From NCBI GenBank assembly GCA_032249575.1, contig JAVVHL010000019.1:1-16054 (forward strand): a DNA stretch of 16,054 nucleotides, given 5' to 3'. Each line of letters opens with the position of its first letter. Position 1 is the first letter of the stretch. This document shows positions 1-7,717 of this stretch, in pieces. The position numbers were made by a program, and so were the translations under genes. The DNA is from Calditenuis sp032249575 (GTDB lineage: Archaea; Thermoproteota; Nitrososphaeria_A; Caldarchaeales; Calditenuaceae). The notes under the pieces were generated by a model. It was not told where the DNA came from. It ran no database searches and worked only from the letters and a program-made list of their open reading frames with translations.

Positions 1-254
1 GAAGTTCCTCCCTCCTACGGTGGGCCCGGCACCGCGAGGTGCAGGGGGCGACCCCTGGCAACGCCACAGAAACGAGACCCCTCCGGCCGGATGCGGGAGG
101 ACGCGGGCAGACCGTCGACGACGGCCGGAGACCGGATGAAACGGGCGTCCCGGGCGGAGAAAGGAAGGGGGTGATGAGCCCCACCGTCGAGCCCCCAAGC
201 CGAGAAGACGGATCCCGCCTAAAACGGAAGGAGGGCTACGGGCCGCTCGTCCCC
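1..254 (+). ncRNA. rnpB: RNase P RNA, archaeal type, 5' end missing
   Basis: This is the catalytic RNA of ribonuclease P, which trims the 5' leader from precursor tRNAs. The start GAAGUUCCUCCCUCC matches the conserved 5' strand of helix P4 (CR I). GGCAACGCCACAGAAACGAG at about 57-76 is a hallmark of the RNA's specificity-domain entry in archaea. The stretch AAAACGGAAGGAGGGCUACG (221-240) fits the 3' strand of P4 (CR V), and its GGAGG can pair with CCUCC near position 7. The 5' strands of P1-P3 lie before the window, so the gene is truncated only by the window edge. The 3' end near 254 is estimated from the end of the GC-rich run; the mature end is not certain. An open reading frame through it carries no recognisable protein and is spurious. 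The 49 bases between it and the convergent HMG-CoA reductase gene show nothing recognisable. Confidence 0.85.
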
Positions 255-303
255 AATTCTATTAACGGACAGAAAGCAGAACAGCTCTCGAATTCCGCGG
301 GGT

Positions 304-1524
304 CTACCTCTTGGCCCTGCCCAACCTCTCGTGGGCCTCGACGAGGTGGTGGGAGGAGAGGGCTGCGAGGAGCGACAGCTCTCCGGCCAACGCAGCGGCC
401 GCGACGATCTCTGCGAACCTCCTCGCGTTCGTACCTGGAGGGTCACCGGATCCCGCTACGCCCATCAGGGATAAGGCCGCCCTCTGAGCGGGCAACCAGG
501 TACCGCCTCCGACCGTCCCCACCTCAAGGCTCGGGAAGGTGAGGGAGACGTAAAGGTCCCCGTTCTCGGTGACCTCGGCGTAAGTTATCGCCATGCTGGA
601 CTCAACGACCTGTGCAGGGTCCTGGCCGGTGGCGATGAAGATCGCTGCGATTATGTTGGCTACGTGGGCGTTGAAGCCTCCGATGGTCCCGGCCCTCGCT
701 GAGCCGAGGTGGAGCTTGGCCCTGACCACCTTCTCGATCGACTCGGGCGTAGACTTCAGCACCGAATGAACGACCTCGCGCCTGATCACCGCCTCGGCCG
801 AGACGGACTTCCCCCTCCCCATTATCCAGTTGACGGAGGTGGCCTTCTTGTCGGTGCAGAGGTTGCCGCTGAGGGAGACGTGCCTCAGCCACGGGAACTC
901 CCTCTCCAGCTCCTCGACGACCCTCTGGGCGCCCCTGGTCACCATGTTCATCCCCATCGCGTCACCCGTCGAGGCCTCCATCCTGAGGAAGACGTACTTG
1001 CCGACTACGAAGGGAACCACCCTGACCAGGTCGCCGTGGGAGGTGGTGGACCTGAAGGTGGCCCTGAGGCGCTCGAAGTTCTCCTCGACCCACCTGGCGA
1101 GGTGGATGCTGTGGTCGAGGTCTGGCGTCTCGAGGACCGGCGCCCTCGTCATCCTGTCGGAGAGGGTCCTGCTCCTCACCCAACCCGACCGCCTTATCGC
1201 AGACGCGCCCCTGTTGACCGTAGCTACCAGCGCTCCCTCCGTTGTGGCCAAGGGGACGTAGACCTCCCTCCTGAAGTCCGAGCCCTCGACGGGGAGGGGA
1301 CCGGCCACGCCGACGGGGACGGAGACGGCACCTATCGTGTTCTCGCAGTTGCGGCCCACGATCTGGTCGTAGGGCAGGTCCACGTCCAGCGCCGAGAGGT
1401 CTGTTCCAGTTGCCTGCTCGAGGAACCTCCTCCTCACCCTCGTTGCCTCCTTGGAGCCCAACCTCATGTCCAGCTCGTGGAGCCTCACGGAACCGTTCCT
1501 CAGGGCCTCCATCAGCTCCTCCAA
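304..1524 (-). CDS. hmgA: HMG-CoA reductase (class I)
   Basis: This enzyme reduces HMG-CoA to mevalonate with NADPH, the committed step towards archaeal isoprenoid lipids. All class I landmarks are present: ENTIG (61-65) with the substrate-binding proline and glycine run after it, catalytic Glu96 in TTEGAL, the cofactor motif ASTGDAMGMN (184-193), catalytic Lys226 in TDKK, Asp302 in GQDPAQ, and catalytic His398 in HHLVEAHERLGR at the C terminus. The length of 406 residues is normal for a soluble archaeal form without a membrane domain. The start is a TTG preceded by GAGGTGAGAGG and gives an N terminus that aligns with the Sulfolobus enzyme as I recall it. An ATG twelve bases further in (1512), with GGAGG five bases before it, is a real alternative. 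It begins 4 bases after the SerRS stop, so the two genes are probably one transcript. Confidence 0.97.
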   Translation of the reverse strand: MEELMEALRNGSVRLHELDMRLGSKEATRVRRRFLEQATGTDLSALDVDLPYDQIVGRNCENTIGAVSVPVGVAGPLPVEGSDFRREVYVPLATTEGALVATVNRGASAIRRSGWVRSRTLSDRMTRAPVLETPDLDHSIHLARWVEENFERLRATFRSTTSHGDLVRVVPFVVGKYVFLRMEASTGDAMGMNMVTRGAQRVVEELEREFPWLRHVSLSGNLCTDKKATSVNWIMGRGKSVSAEAVIRREVVHSVLKSTPESIEKVVRAKLHLGSARAGTIGGFNAHVANIIAAIFIATGQDPAQVVESSMAITYAEVTENGDLYVSLTFPSLEVGTVGGGTWLPAQRAALSLMGVAGSGDPPGTNARRFAEIVAAAALAGELSLLAALSSHHLVEAHERLGRAKR

Positions 1525-1528
1525 CCTC

Positions 1529-3079
1529 TCACCTCACGGTCCTCGGAGGCTTGGGCTCGTAGCGGAGCTGGGACCTGATGGCCTTGGGCCAGTCGCTGGG
1601 GTCGAAGCCGTGCCGGGCGAGGAACGCAGCGGCCCATCTGGTGATGCCGTGTCCCACGCAACCTGTCCAGATCCTCCTGCCCTTCACCTCCCTGATCCTG
1701 AAGGCGTTGACGTAGAAGTCCCTGTGGACCGTGGCCGCCGTGATCTCGAGCCACTCGGCCTTATCCCTCGGCCCCCTGTACTCCATGTAGACCTCCACGT
1801 CCAGCGTCGGGATCTTAGCGCTGGTGGAGATGTCGATGACGCGCTTCCTCGCCTCCTCCGGTGAGAGGTAGAAGGGCGCACCCGCTACGACGCGCCACTC
1901 GAGGTCCAGGTCCTTGTCGATGAGCTCGACGACCCTGTCGACGACCGTGTCCCTCAGCTCGACCGCGTCCTCGGGCGAAGAGAGGAAGACCATCTCCATC
2001 CTGAGGAACTCGTTGGTCCGGACGATCCCCTCGACGCCGCCTGCCTCGTTCCTCCAGGTCCATCCACCCATCACGTCGAAGGCCTTCACCGGGAGGTCCT
2101 CCAGACGGACGTACTCGTTGCTGAAGAACTGGTAGAAGGGAGGACACTGCACAGCGTCCAAGACGTACCTCGGGTCCTCCAGCACTGACCTGAGCAGGTC
2201 GACCCTCAGCTCCCTCCTGAGCGAGTACTCGCGCTTGAACTCGGAGAAGGCCTGCGGGTCCCTCGGCGGAGGGCAGACGTAGAAGAGGCCCTCGGGGAGG
2301 TGCTCGACGTAGGTCGAGAGCTTCTCGAAGACCTCCATCGGCAGGAGCCTCGGGAAGACCCACTCCTGGAAGCCGAGAGGGAGGCAGACCCGTTCTATTA
2401 TCAGGTTGATGATGGACCTCAGGAGTGCAGCCATCGGAGGGGTGTAGATCCACTGGCCTCTCCCAGGGAACCTCTTGATCCAACCGAGCGACTCGGCGAC
2501 CTCTCCCACGTCGGTCGTGACCTTCTGTGGCCTCGGAGATCCGCTCTTCAGGACCGTCCCGAAGGTGGCAGGGACCACTATCTCCTCCTTTGTGGACGTC
2601 ACCCTGATCCGCTTGATCGCCCTCTCGACGACCCTGTCCTGCAGTTCGGACTCGGTGAGGTTGGAGAAGACGATGATGAGCTCGCCGTCGGTCGAAGAGA
2701 CCTCGGCCACACCGCTCAGCTCCTCGGCGGCCTTCGCCCTGTCGACCGGCTCGCCGGAGACCTTCACCTCGATCCGCTCGACCTCCACACCCCTGACGCC
2801 GATCCTGTGGGATTTGCCGAGGCGCTCCGCGACGGCGTTGCGCATCCTCAGGACCGCATCGGTGGCCCAGACCAAGGTGCCGCACTCGACCTCGAAGGAG
2901 AGGCGGTTGTCCCTCAGCTCCAGGGAACGGAGGACCGCTCCCTCTCCAGCCCTCTCCCTCGGCACACCCCTCATCAGGACCTCCGAGAGCTCTTCGCGGA
3001 GCGATGCCAGCTCCGTTTCGCTGAGCTCAGGCCTGCCGCTGAGGACGTAGCTGCCCTTTGCCCTCGTCCTTACGGCCAT
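1529..3079 (-). CDS. serS: Seryl-tRNA synthetase, rare methanogen-type (SerRS type 2)
   Basis: It charges tRNA-Ser with serine in the cytoplasm. The 516-residue protein has the two-part plan of the atypical zinc-dependent SerRS: a tRNA-binding N-terminal domain (about 1-165), then a class II catalytic core. Visible core elements are WTWRNEAGGVEGIVRTNEF (motif 2 region, 340-358) and the C-terminal WTGCVGHGITRW (471-482, motif 3). The zinc ligands known from the Methanosarcina enzyme (Cys, Glu, Cys) correspond to Cys312 in QCPPFYQFF, probably Glu362, and Cys474. The long N-terminal coiled-coil arm of the common SerRS is absent. I start at the ATG at 3079: a TATA-like box on the minus strand lies about 26 bp upstream, which would put the transcript start next to the ATG (leaderless). 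The open frame extends to 3304, but that extension looks non-coding and would overlap the divergent helicase gene. Confidence 0.95.
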   Translation of the reverse strand: MAVRTRAKGSYVLSGRPELSETELASLREELSEVLMRGVPRERAGEGAVLRSLELRDNRLSFEVECGTLVWATDAVLRMRNAVAERLGKSHRIGVRGVEVERIEVKVSGEPVDRAKAAEELSGVAEVSSTDGELIIVFSNLTESELQDRVVERAIKRIRVTSTKEEIVVPATFGTVLKSGSPRPQKVTTDVGEVAESLGWIKRFPGRGQWIYTPPMAALLRSIINLIIERVCLPLGFQEWVFPRLLPMEVFEKLSTYVEHLPEGLFYVCPPPRDPQAFSEFKREYSLRRELRVDLLRSVLEDPRYVLDAVQCPPFYQFFSNEYVRLEDLPVKAFDVMGGWTWRNEAGGVEGIVRTNEFLRMEMVFLSSPEDAVELRDTVVDRVVELIDKDLDLEWRVVAGAPFYLSPEEARKRVIDISTSAKIPTLDVEVYMEYRGPRDKAEWLEITAATVHRDFYVNAFRIREVKGRRIWTGCVGHGITRWAAAFLARHGFDPSDWPKAIRSQLRYEPKPPRTVR

Positions 3080-3101
3080 CCTCCCCGTACTCGTCCACCG
3101 G

Positions 3102-3112
3102 TCTTTTATGGT
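3102..3112 (-). promoter_or_regulatory. TATA-like box for serS-hmgA (leaderless promoter)
   Basis: On the minus strand the sequence reads ACCATAAAAGAC. Its centre is about 26-27 bp before the serS ATG, so transcription would begin at or one base before the start codon. This supports the chosen serS start. The stretch to the divergent helicase (3113-3193) also holds a small possible hairpin, GGCGTC (3119-3124) with GGCGCC (3133-3138). I see no convincing TATA box for the helicase. Confidence 0.55.
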
Positions 3113-3193
3113 TGTATTGGCGTCCCGTGAGAGGCGCCGGTATGATCTCGGAAGCGTCCGGATGACAGCGATATCAGGAACGAAGGCGACCTG

Positions 3194-6031
3194 ATGGGGG
3201 AGATGCTGGAGGACCCGCTGGAGCTGCTGGCTAAACCGGTCAGGGAGGCGGTGCTGGAGAGGTTCGGGGGGCTGGCGGAGACGCAGAGGGCCGCGATACC
3301 ACACGTCGTCAACGGCGAGAACCTCCTCCTGATGGCTCCGACCGGATCAGGGAAGACGGAGGCGGCGCTCCTCCCGGTCTTCAGCGAGCTGCTGGTGAAC
3401 AGGGACCTGAGGTCGATCGCGGCGCTCTACATCACGCCTCTGAGGGCCCTGAACAGGGACCTCCTGGACAGGCTTGAGTGGTGGTCGCAGAGGCTCGACG
3501 TCACAGTCGCGGTAAGGCACGGAGACACCGCACCCTCCGAGAGGAGGGCCCACACGCTGAGGCCGCCGATGCTCCTGATCACGACGCCCGAGACGATCCA
3601 GTCGTTGCTGACCGGGAAGGTCGTCAGGAACCACCTCGCCAACGTCAGATACGTGATAGTTGACGAGGTCCACGAGCTGGCGACCGACAAGAGGGGAGCC
3701 CAGCTCTCGCTGGCGCTGGAGAGGCTCAGGCGCATAACCGGCAGGGAGTTCCAGCTGATAGGCCTCTCGGCGACGGTCGGGAGCGCTGAGGAGGTGGCGA
3801 GGTTCCTAGTGGGTCCTGGGAGGGATTGCAGGGTAGTAAAGGTCCCGCTACCCAAGGGCTTCTCGGTCACGATACTCTTTCCGGTTCCCGGGCCGGAGGA
3901 CAGGGAGCTGGCTGAGTACCTGGGCGTGGCGCCGGACGTGGCGGCGAGGCTCAACGCCATTCGTTCTCTGGTCGAGGTCCACAGGTCGACGCTGATCTTC
4001 ACCAACACAAGGCCGCTGGCTGAGATCCTCGCGAACAGGTTCAAGGCGCTCGACGAGACCTTTCCGGTCACGATACATCACGGATCGCTATCGAGGGACA
4101 GGAGGCTCGAGGCGGAAAGGGACCTGAAGCAGGGGGAGCTGAAGGGCCTCATCTGCACATCAAGCCTCGAGATGGGTATCGACGTGGGCCACGTGGACCT
4201 CGTGATACAATACAACTCGCCGAGGGAGGTGACGAGGCTCGTCCAGCGGGTAGGGAGGAGCGGGCACAGGATAGGCGAGGTCTCGAAGGGCGTGGTAATC
4301 GTGATGGACTCGGACGACGCGCTCGAGGCGATGGCGATTGCGAGGAGGGCGAGGGCGATGGAGCTGGAGCCGACTGAGGTCGTGAGGAACCCGCTCGACG
4401 TGGCCCTCCACCAGATAGCTGGGCTCCTGATCGAGTACGGCGAGGTGAGGAGGGAGGAGCTGATGAGGTTCCTGAGGTCCTCTCACAACTTCAGGGACTT
4501 CCCGGAGGAAGACCTGGATCTGGTGCTGGGCTTCGCCTCGAGCATCGGCCTCCTCAGGGTCCAGGGCGACAGGATCACGCGGCCAGCGAACCAGAAGGTC
4601 CTCTTCAGCTACTACTTCGACAACCTCTCGATGATACCGGAGGAGAGGCAGTACCTTGTGGTGGAGGAGGGGACGAACGAGCCTGTGGGGATACTGGACG
4701 AGAGCTTCGTGGCCGAGTACGGCGAGGTCGGGACCCGCTTCATCCTCGGAGGGAGGCCTTGGGTCATCCTGAACCTCTCAGGCGACAGGATCTACGTGGC
4801 ACCGCTGAAGGAGGGCGAGGGAGCGGTCCCCTCGTGGGTGGGCGACGAGATACCTGTGCCCTTCGAGGTGGCGCAGGAGGTCGGATCGATCAGGAGGAGG
4901 TACGCGGAGATGAGGAGGGCAGGGGCCGACATAGACTCGGCAGTCTCGGTCCTGGCGAGGGAGTACTCGGTCCCGGACGAGGACATGAGGAGGGCCCTTG
5001 CGGAGGTGGAGGCCCACCTGAACCTCGGTATACCCGTACCTACCGACAGGACGGTTGTCGTGGAGGGAGCGGGCGAGTACGTAGTCGTCCATCACTGCGG
5101 AGGCCTCAGGATCAACAGGACCATCGCGCGGCTCCTGGTCACGCACCTTGCTGAGGAGCTCGGAGCACCGGTATCAGTCCAGTCGGACCCATACCGGATC
5201 GTGCTGAGGTCTAGGCTGCTCACACCGGAGATGGTGGTCGAGGCCCTGCCGAAGTTGCTCTCTGAGGAGCTGATGAGGAAGGCGATCGAGGGTTCCGGCG
5301 TCTTCAGGAGGAGGCTGATCCACGTCGCCCGGAAGATGGGCGTCGTCGGGAAGGAGACGAGCCTGCTCGACGTCAGCGCCAAGCAGCTGGTCGAGGCCCT
5401 CAGGGGATCGGCCCCATACGTCGAGGCCCTCCGCTTCACCTCCGTGACCGACTACGACTGGCCAGGAGCGAAGAGGGAGCTGGAGAGGATCGTAAGGGGG
5501 GAGGTGGAGGTGAGGGTGGTGAAGCTCACAGCGCCGAGCCCCCTCGCAGCCCTCACCATCAACAGGTACCTCTACGAGTTCGAGACCTTCGCGCCCGAGA
5601 GGGTCCACAGGGTCGTCCTGAACATGGTGAAGGGCAGGCTGATGTCGGAGAGGGTGACGCTGCTCTGCGTCGACTGCCTCTCGGAGGCCATCCGCTCCGA
5701 CGTAGGGTCCCTCGAACCGCAACCCAAATGTCCTTCCTGCGGGTCGAGGAGGCTCGGCTTGATCAGGGCCGAGGAAGGTTTGGTCTCGTCGGTGATCGCG
5801 AAGCGGGGCAGGTCGCTCTCCTCCGAAGAGAGGAGGGTCCTGAGGGAGGCCGAGAGGACGGCGGAGCTCGTGGAGAGGTACGGAAAGGCTGCCGTCGTCG
5901 CGCTGGTTGGCCGCAATCTAACCTTGAAGGACGCAGAGAGGATCCTCAGCCAAGAGCCGAGGCTGACGCCGAGGTTCTTCGAGTTGCTGATGGAGGCTGA
6001 AAAGGAGCGGCTTTTACAGGCTTTCAGGTAA
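3194..6031 (+). CDS. lhr: Lhr-family superfamily 2 ATP-dependent helicase
   Basis: A 945-residue ATP-driven nucleic-acid translocase of the large-helicase-related family, members of which act on DNA replication intermediates or RNA-DNA hybrids. The first RecA domain shows Walker A APTGSGKT (48-55), motif Ia TPLRALNRD, TTPE, Walker B DEVH (157-160) and motif III SAT (192-194). The second shows FTNTRPLAE, CTSSLEMGID (321-330) and motif VI QRVGRSGH (351-358). The remaining 500 or so residues are the Lhr-specific winged-helix and C-terminal domains. Near the end, Cys825, Cys828, Cys846 and Cys849 form two CxxC pairs, probably a zinc ribbon. The ATG at 3194 is the longest start in frame; an ATG at 3203 is possible, and neither has a strong ribosome site. 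It is divergent from serS and appears to be a single-gene unit. Family call sure; substrate unknown. Confidence 0.95.
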   Translation: MGEMLEDPLELLAKPVREAVLERFGGLAETQRAAIPHVVNGENLLLMAPTGSGKTEAALLPVFSELLVNRDLRSIAALYITPLRALNRDLLDRLEWWSQRLDVTVAVRHGDTAPSERRAHTLRPPMLLITTPETIQSLLTGKVVRNHLANVRYVIVDEVHELATDKRGAQLSLALERLRRITGREFQLIGLSATVGSAEEVARFLVGPGRDCRVVKVPLPKGFSVTILFPVPGPEDRELAEYLGVAPDVAARLNAIRSLVEVHRSTLIFTNTRPLAEILANRFKALDETFPVTIHHGSLSRDRRLEAERDLKQGELKGLICTSSLEMGIDVGHVDLVIQYNSPREVTRLVQRVGRSGHRIGEVSKGVVIVMDSDDALEAMAIARRARAMELEPTEVVRNPLDVALHQIAGLLIEYGEVRREELMRFLRSSHNFRDFPEEDLDLVLGFASSIGLLRVQGDRITRPANQKVLFSYYFDNLSMIPEERQYLVVEEGTNEPVGILDESFVAEYGEVGTRFILGGRPWVILNLSGDRIYVAPLKEGEGAVPSWVGDEIPVPFEVAQEVGSIRRRYAEMRRAGADIDSAVSVLAREYSVPDEDMRRALAEVEAHLNLGIPVPTDRTVVVEGAGEYVVVHHCGGLRINRTIARLLVTHLAEELGAPVSVQSDPYRIVLRSRLLTPEMVVEALPKLLSEELMRKAIEGSGVFRRRLIHVARKMGVVGKETSLLDVSAKQLVEALRGSAPYVEALRFTSVTDYDWPGAKRELERIVRGEVEVRVVKLTAPSPLAALTINRYLYEFETFAPERVHRVVLNMVKGRLMSERVTLLCVDCLSEAIRSDVGSLEPQPKCPSCGSRRLGLIRAEEGLVSSVIAKRGRSLSSEERRVLREAERTAELVERYGKAAVVALVGRNLTLKDAERILSQEPRLTPRFFELLMEAEKERLLQAFR

Positions 6032-6049
6032 TGCTAATATCGCTTCGCT

Positions 6050-6079
6050 TTGTATACAACTGCATGCAACTGTATACAA
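6050..6079. promoter_or_regulatory. Candidate operator: three tandem palindromic decamers
   Basis: Three adjacent 10-base units follow each other without a gap: TTGTATACAA (6050-6059), CTGCATGCAA (6060-6069) and CTGTATACAA (6070-6079), consensus YTGYATRCAA. Each contains a self-complementary core (GTATAC, GCATGC, GTATAC), and the 30 bases together form an imperfect palindrome centred on GCATGC. The 10-base period places each unit on the same face of the helix. The array lies about 33 bp upstream of the TATA box of the copper operon, a position more typical of an archaeal activator or of cooperative upstream binding than of a blocker of the box itself. The bound regulator is not encoded in this window. 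Confidence 0.6.
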
Positions 6080-6110
6080 TCTGTTACTGTGCCTTCACAA
6101 TTTGCAGCTC

Positions 6111-6120
6111 GCTATAAAAG
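6111..6120 (+). promoter_or_regulatory. TATA box of the copper/redox operon
   Basis: GCTATAAAAG is the clearest TATA element in the window. A start point about 26 bp downstream, near 6142, would leave a leader of about 14 bases before the ATG at 6156. It sits in an AT-rich gap after the end of the helicase gene. Confidence 0.65.
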
Positions 6121-6155
6121 CAGGTTTATCACAAAGAAGGCATCATCACCAACTG

Positions 6156-7217
6156 ATGACACCCAACAAGGGACAGGGCAGAATGGTCCTGGTCTTCCTG
6201 CTGCTGGTGGCCGCTGGTGTGGTGATCGGCGTCATCGTGGCGCCCTACGTCTCGCCGGTTATGACCCAGCTCGCGAAGCAGGTCGGTGTACCGGCACAGG
6301 CGCAGGTGGGGCAGGTCAGGGAGTACTACATCGAGATCAAGGGGGCGGACATAGAGATCGCGCCGGGGGTGATCTGGAAGGCATGGACTTACAACGGGAC
6401 TGTTCCGGGGCCGACGCTGGTGGCGAGGGTCGGTGACCTCATCAGGGTGAGGGCCGTCAACAAGCTCGACCTCACCCACAGCCTCCACCCGCACTTGCCT
6501 TTCTACGACCTCAAGCACGACGGCAGCCAGATCAACATCCTCACCGGGGTCGGCAAGGGATCGATGATACCGCCGGGCGGCGAGTGGACGTACGAGTGGC
6601 CTGCTACGAAGCCAGGCATCTGGTACTACCACTGCCACTCCGGAGGCCCTGTTGCAGGGGGCGGACTCAGGATCGTGGACCACATGTTGATGGGCCTCTA
6701 CGGAGCCATCATAGTCTACGACGTCGATGAACCTCCGGCGAGGGAGTACGTCGTCTTCATGTCGGAGCTCCCGTCGGTCCCAGGTGCGATCGTCGGCGAG
6801 GGACCGAGGCCCTTCTACATCATGAACGGCAAGGGCCTTCCTGGAGGGGAGCCTGAGCTCGAGCTGGTCTACATCGGCCAGAGCAAGATCTTCCCGAACC
6901 TGAAGGGGCTGGAAGGCGTCGTCCAGCTATTCAACAAGTCCTTCCCGGTCTTCAAGGCCAAGGTCGGCGAGAAGATCAGGTTCCACATCATCAACATCGG
7001 CGACATCTACCACAGCTTCCACCTCCACGTCGGAGACCTCAGGTCCAAGTGGGTCCTCGGAGGGAGGTCTTGGCCGGGACAGGTCGTGCCGCTGGTACCT
7101 GGTGCTGCGGACACGATAGAGCTCACCTACAACAGGCCGGGCGTATACCTCTTCCACTGCCACGTCGTCAGCCACGCCGACGCAGGCATGATAGGTCTCT
7201 TGATAGTCGAGGAGTAG
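6156..7217 (+). CDS. Membrane-anchored two-domain multicopper oxidase
   Basis: Likely couples oxidation of a small substrate or a cupredoxin to oxygen reduction on the outer face of the membrane. Residues 11-30 form a hydrophobic signal anchor after a basic start (MTPNKGQGR). Two cupredoxin domains follow. Domain 1 carries HSLHPH (108-113) and YHCH (158-161); domain 2 carries HSFHLH (286-291) and FHCHVVSHADAGM (333-345). All four HxH motifs needed for a trinuclear copper site between subunits are present, so this is not a plain NirK nitrite reductase. Domain 2 has a classic type 1 site (His286, Cys335, His340, Met345). Domain 1 also looks type 1 (His108, Cys160, His176, a Met at 177 or 179), with an unusually long Cys-His gap. 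The start at 6156 follows the TATA box; a frame upstream to 6102 runs through the promoter. An ATG at 6183 is the alternative. First gene of the operon. Confidence 0.92.
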   Translation: MTPNKGQGRMVLVFLLLVAAGVVIGVIVAPYVSPVMTQLAKQVGVPAQAQVGQVREYYIEIKGADIEIAPGVIWKAWTYNGTVPGPTLVARVGDLIRVRAVNKLDLTHSLHPHLPFYDLKHDGSQINILTGVGKGSMIPPGGEWTYEWPATKPGIWYYHCHSGGPVAGGGLRIVDHMLMGLYGAIIVYDVDEPPAREYVVFMSELPSVPGAIVGEGPRPFYIMNGKGLPGGEPELELVYIGQSKIFPNLKGLEGVVQLFNKSFPVFKAKVGEKIRFHIINIGDIYHSFHLHVGDLRSKWVLGGRSWPGQVVPLVPGAADTIELTYNRPGVYLFHCHVVSHADAGMIGLLIVEE

Positions 7218-7233
7218 CGGGGAAGGTGCGGAG

Positions 7234-7713
7234 ATGAAGAACGTCTCGGCGATTGCGGTCCTCGCGGTCCTAGTGATCGCAGGCGCAGCGCTCTACCTGT
7301 ACCTCTCGACGCAGGGGGTAGGTCAAACAGTAACGACGCCAACAACGCCCACAAAACCTGCGGAGACGAAGACCACGCCTGCGCAGCAGACTACTCAGAC
7401 AATCCAGCGACCTCAGACCCCGACTCAGCCTCAGGGCAAGGTCATCGTCGTCAACCCCAAGGGCTCCGGGACCAACCCGAACCTCACCTTCGAGCCTCAG
7501 GTCGTGAAGGTCAAGATCAACGTCAACAACACGGTGGTCTGGGTCAACGAGGACGACGTGACACATGCTGTTGTGGCGAGGGACGGGTCCTTCAACTTCC
7601 CCTCGATTAACCCGGGCCAGTCGGTCTCGTTCACCTTCACGAGGCCGGGGAGATACGACTATTACTGCAACCTACATCCCTGGATGACGGGCACGGTCGT
7701 CGTTGAGCAATGA
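7234..7713 (+). CDS. Membrane-anchored plastocyanin-like blue copper protein
   Basis: A type 1 copper electron carrier of 159 residues, expected on the outside of the cytoplasmic membrane. Residues 4-24 are a hydrophobic anchor. Residues about 31-68 are a Thr, Pro and Gln-rich flexible tether of the kind often glycosylated in archaea. The cupredoxin domain spans about 69-159. Copper ligands are His111 in DDVTHAVV, then Cys145, His148 and Met151 in YYCNLHPWMTG, the standard plastocyanin/halocyanin pattern. The ATG is preceded by AAGGTG at a five-base distance. It lies 16 bases after the oxidase gene and 4 bases before the NosL fusion, so co-transcription is very likely. Position and type suggest that it passes electrons to or from the neighbouring oxidase; the partner is inferred. 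Confidence 0.93.
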   Translation: MKNVSAIAVLAVLVIAGAALYLYLSTQGVGQTVTTPTTPTKPAETKTTPAQQTTQTIQRPQTPTQPQGKVIVVNPKGSGTNPNLTFEPQVVKVKINVNNTVVWVNEDDVTHAVVARDGSFNFPSINPGQSVSFTFTRPGRYDYYCNLHPWMTGTVVVEQ

Positions 7714-7717
7714 AGCG

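Noticed and set aside
39..542. Open frame of 167 codons across the first 540 bases, plus strand
   Set aside because: It runs through the RNase P RNA and the antisense of HMG-CoA reductase; the translation is Arg, Pro and Gly-rich without any domain.
709..1578. Long plus-strand frame opposite HMG-CoA reductase
   Set aside because: Shadow frame of a GC-rich gene; composition is dominated by Asp, His, Arg and Gly, while the minus-strand frame has every catalytic motif.
3140..3196. Possible C/D box small RNA in front of the helicase gene
   Set aside because: ATGAT- and CTGA-like pieces exist, but the C box has mismatches, no proper D' box is seen, and the region overlaps the start codon.
3080..3304. 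N-terminal extension of SerRS by 75 residues
   Set aside because: The extension is low in normal protein character, overlaps the divergent helicase gene, and a TATA box lies inside it.
6156..7217. Annotation as copper nitrite reductase (NirK)
   Set aside because: All four HxH motifs for a trinuclear copper site are present, including a full HCH in each domain, where NirK has a type 1 site in domain 1 and only a type 2 site between subunits.
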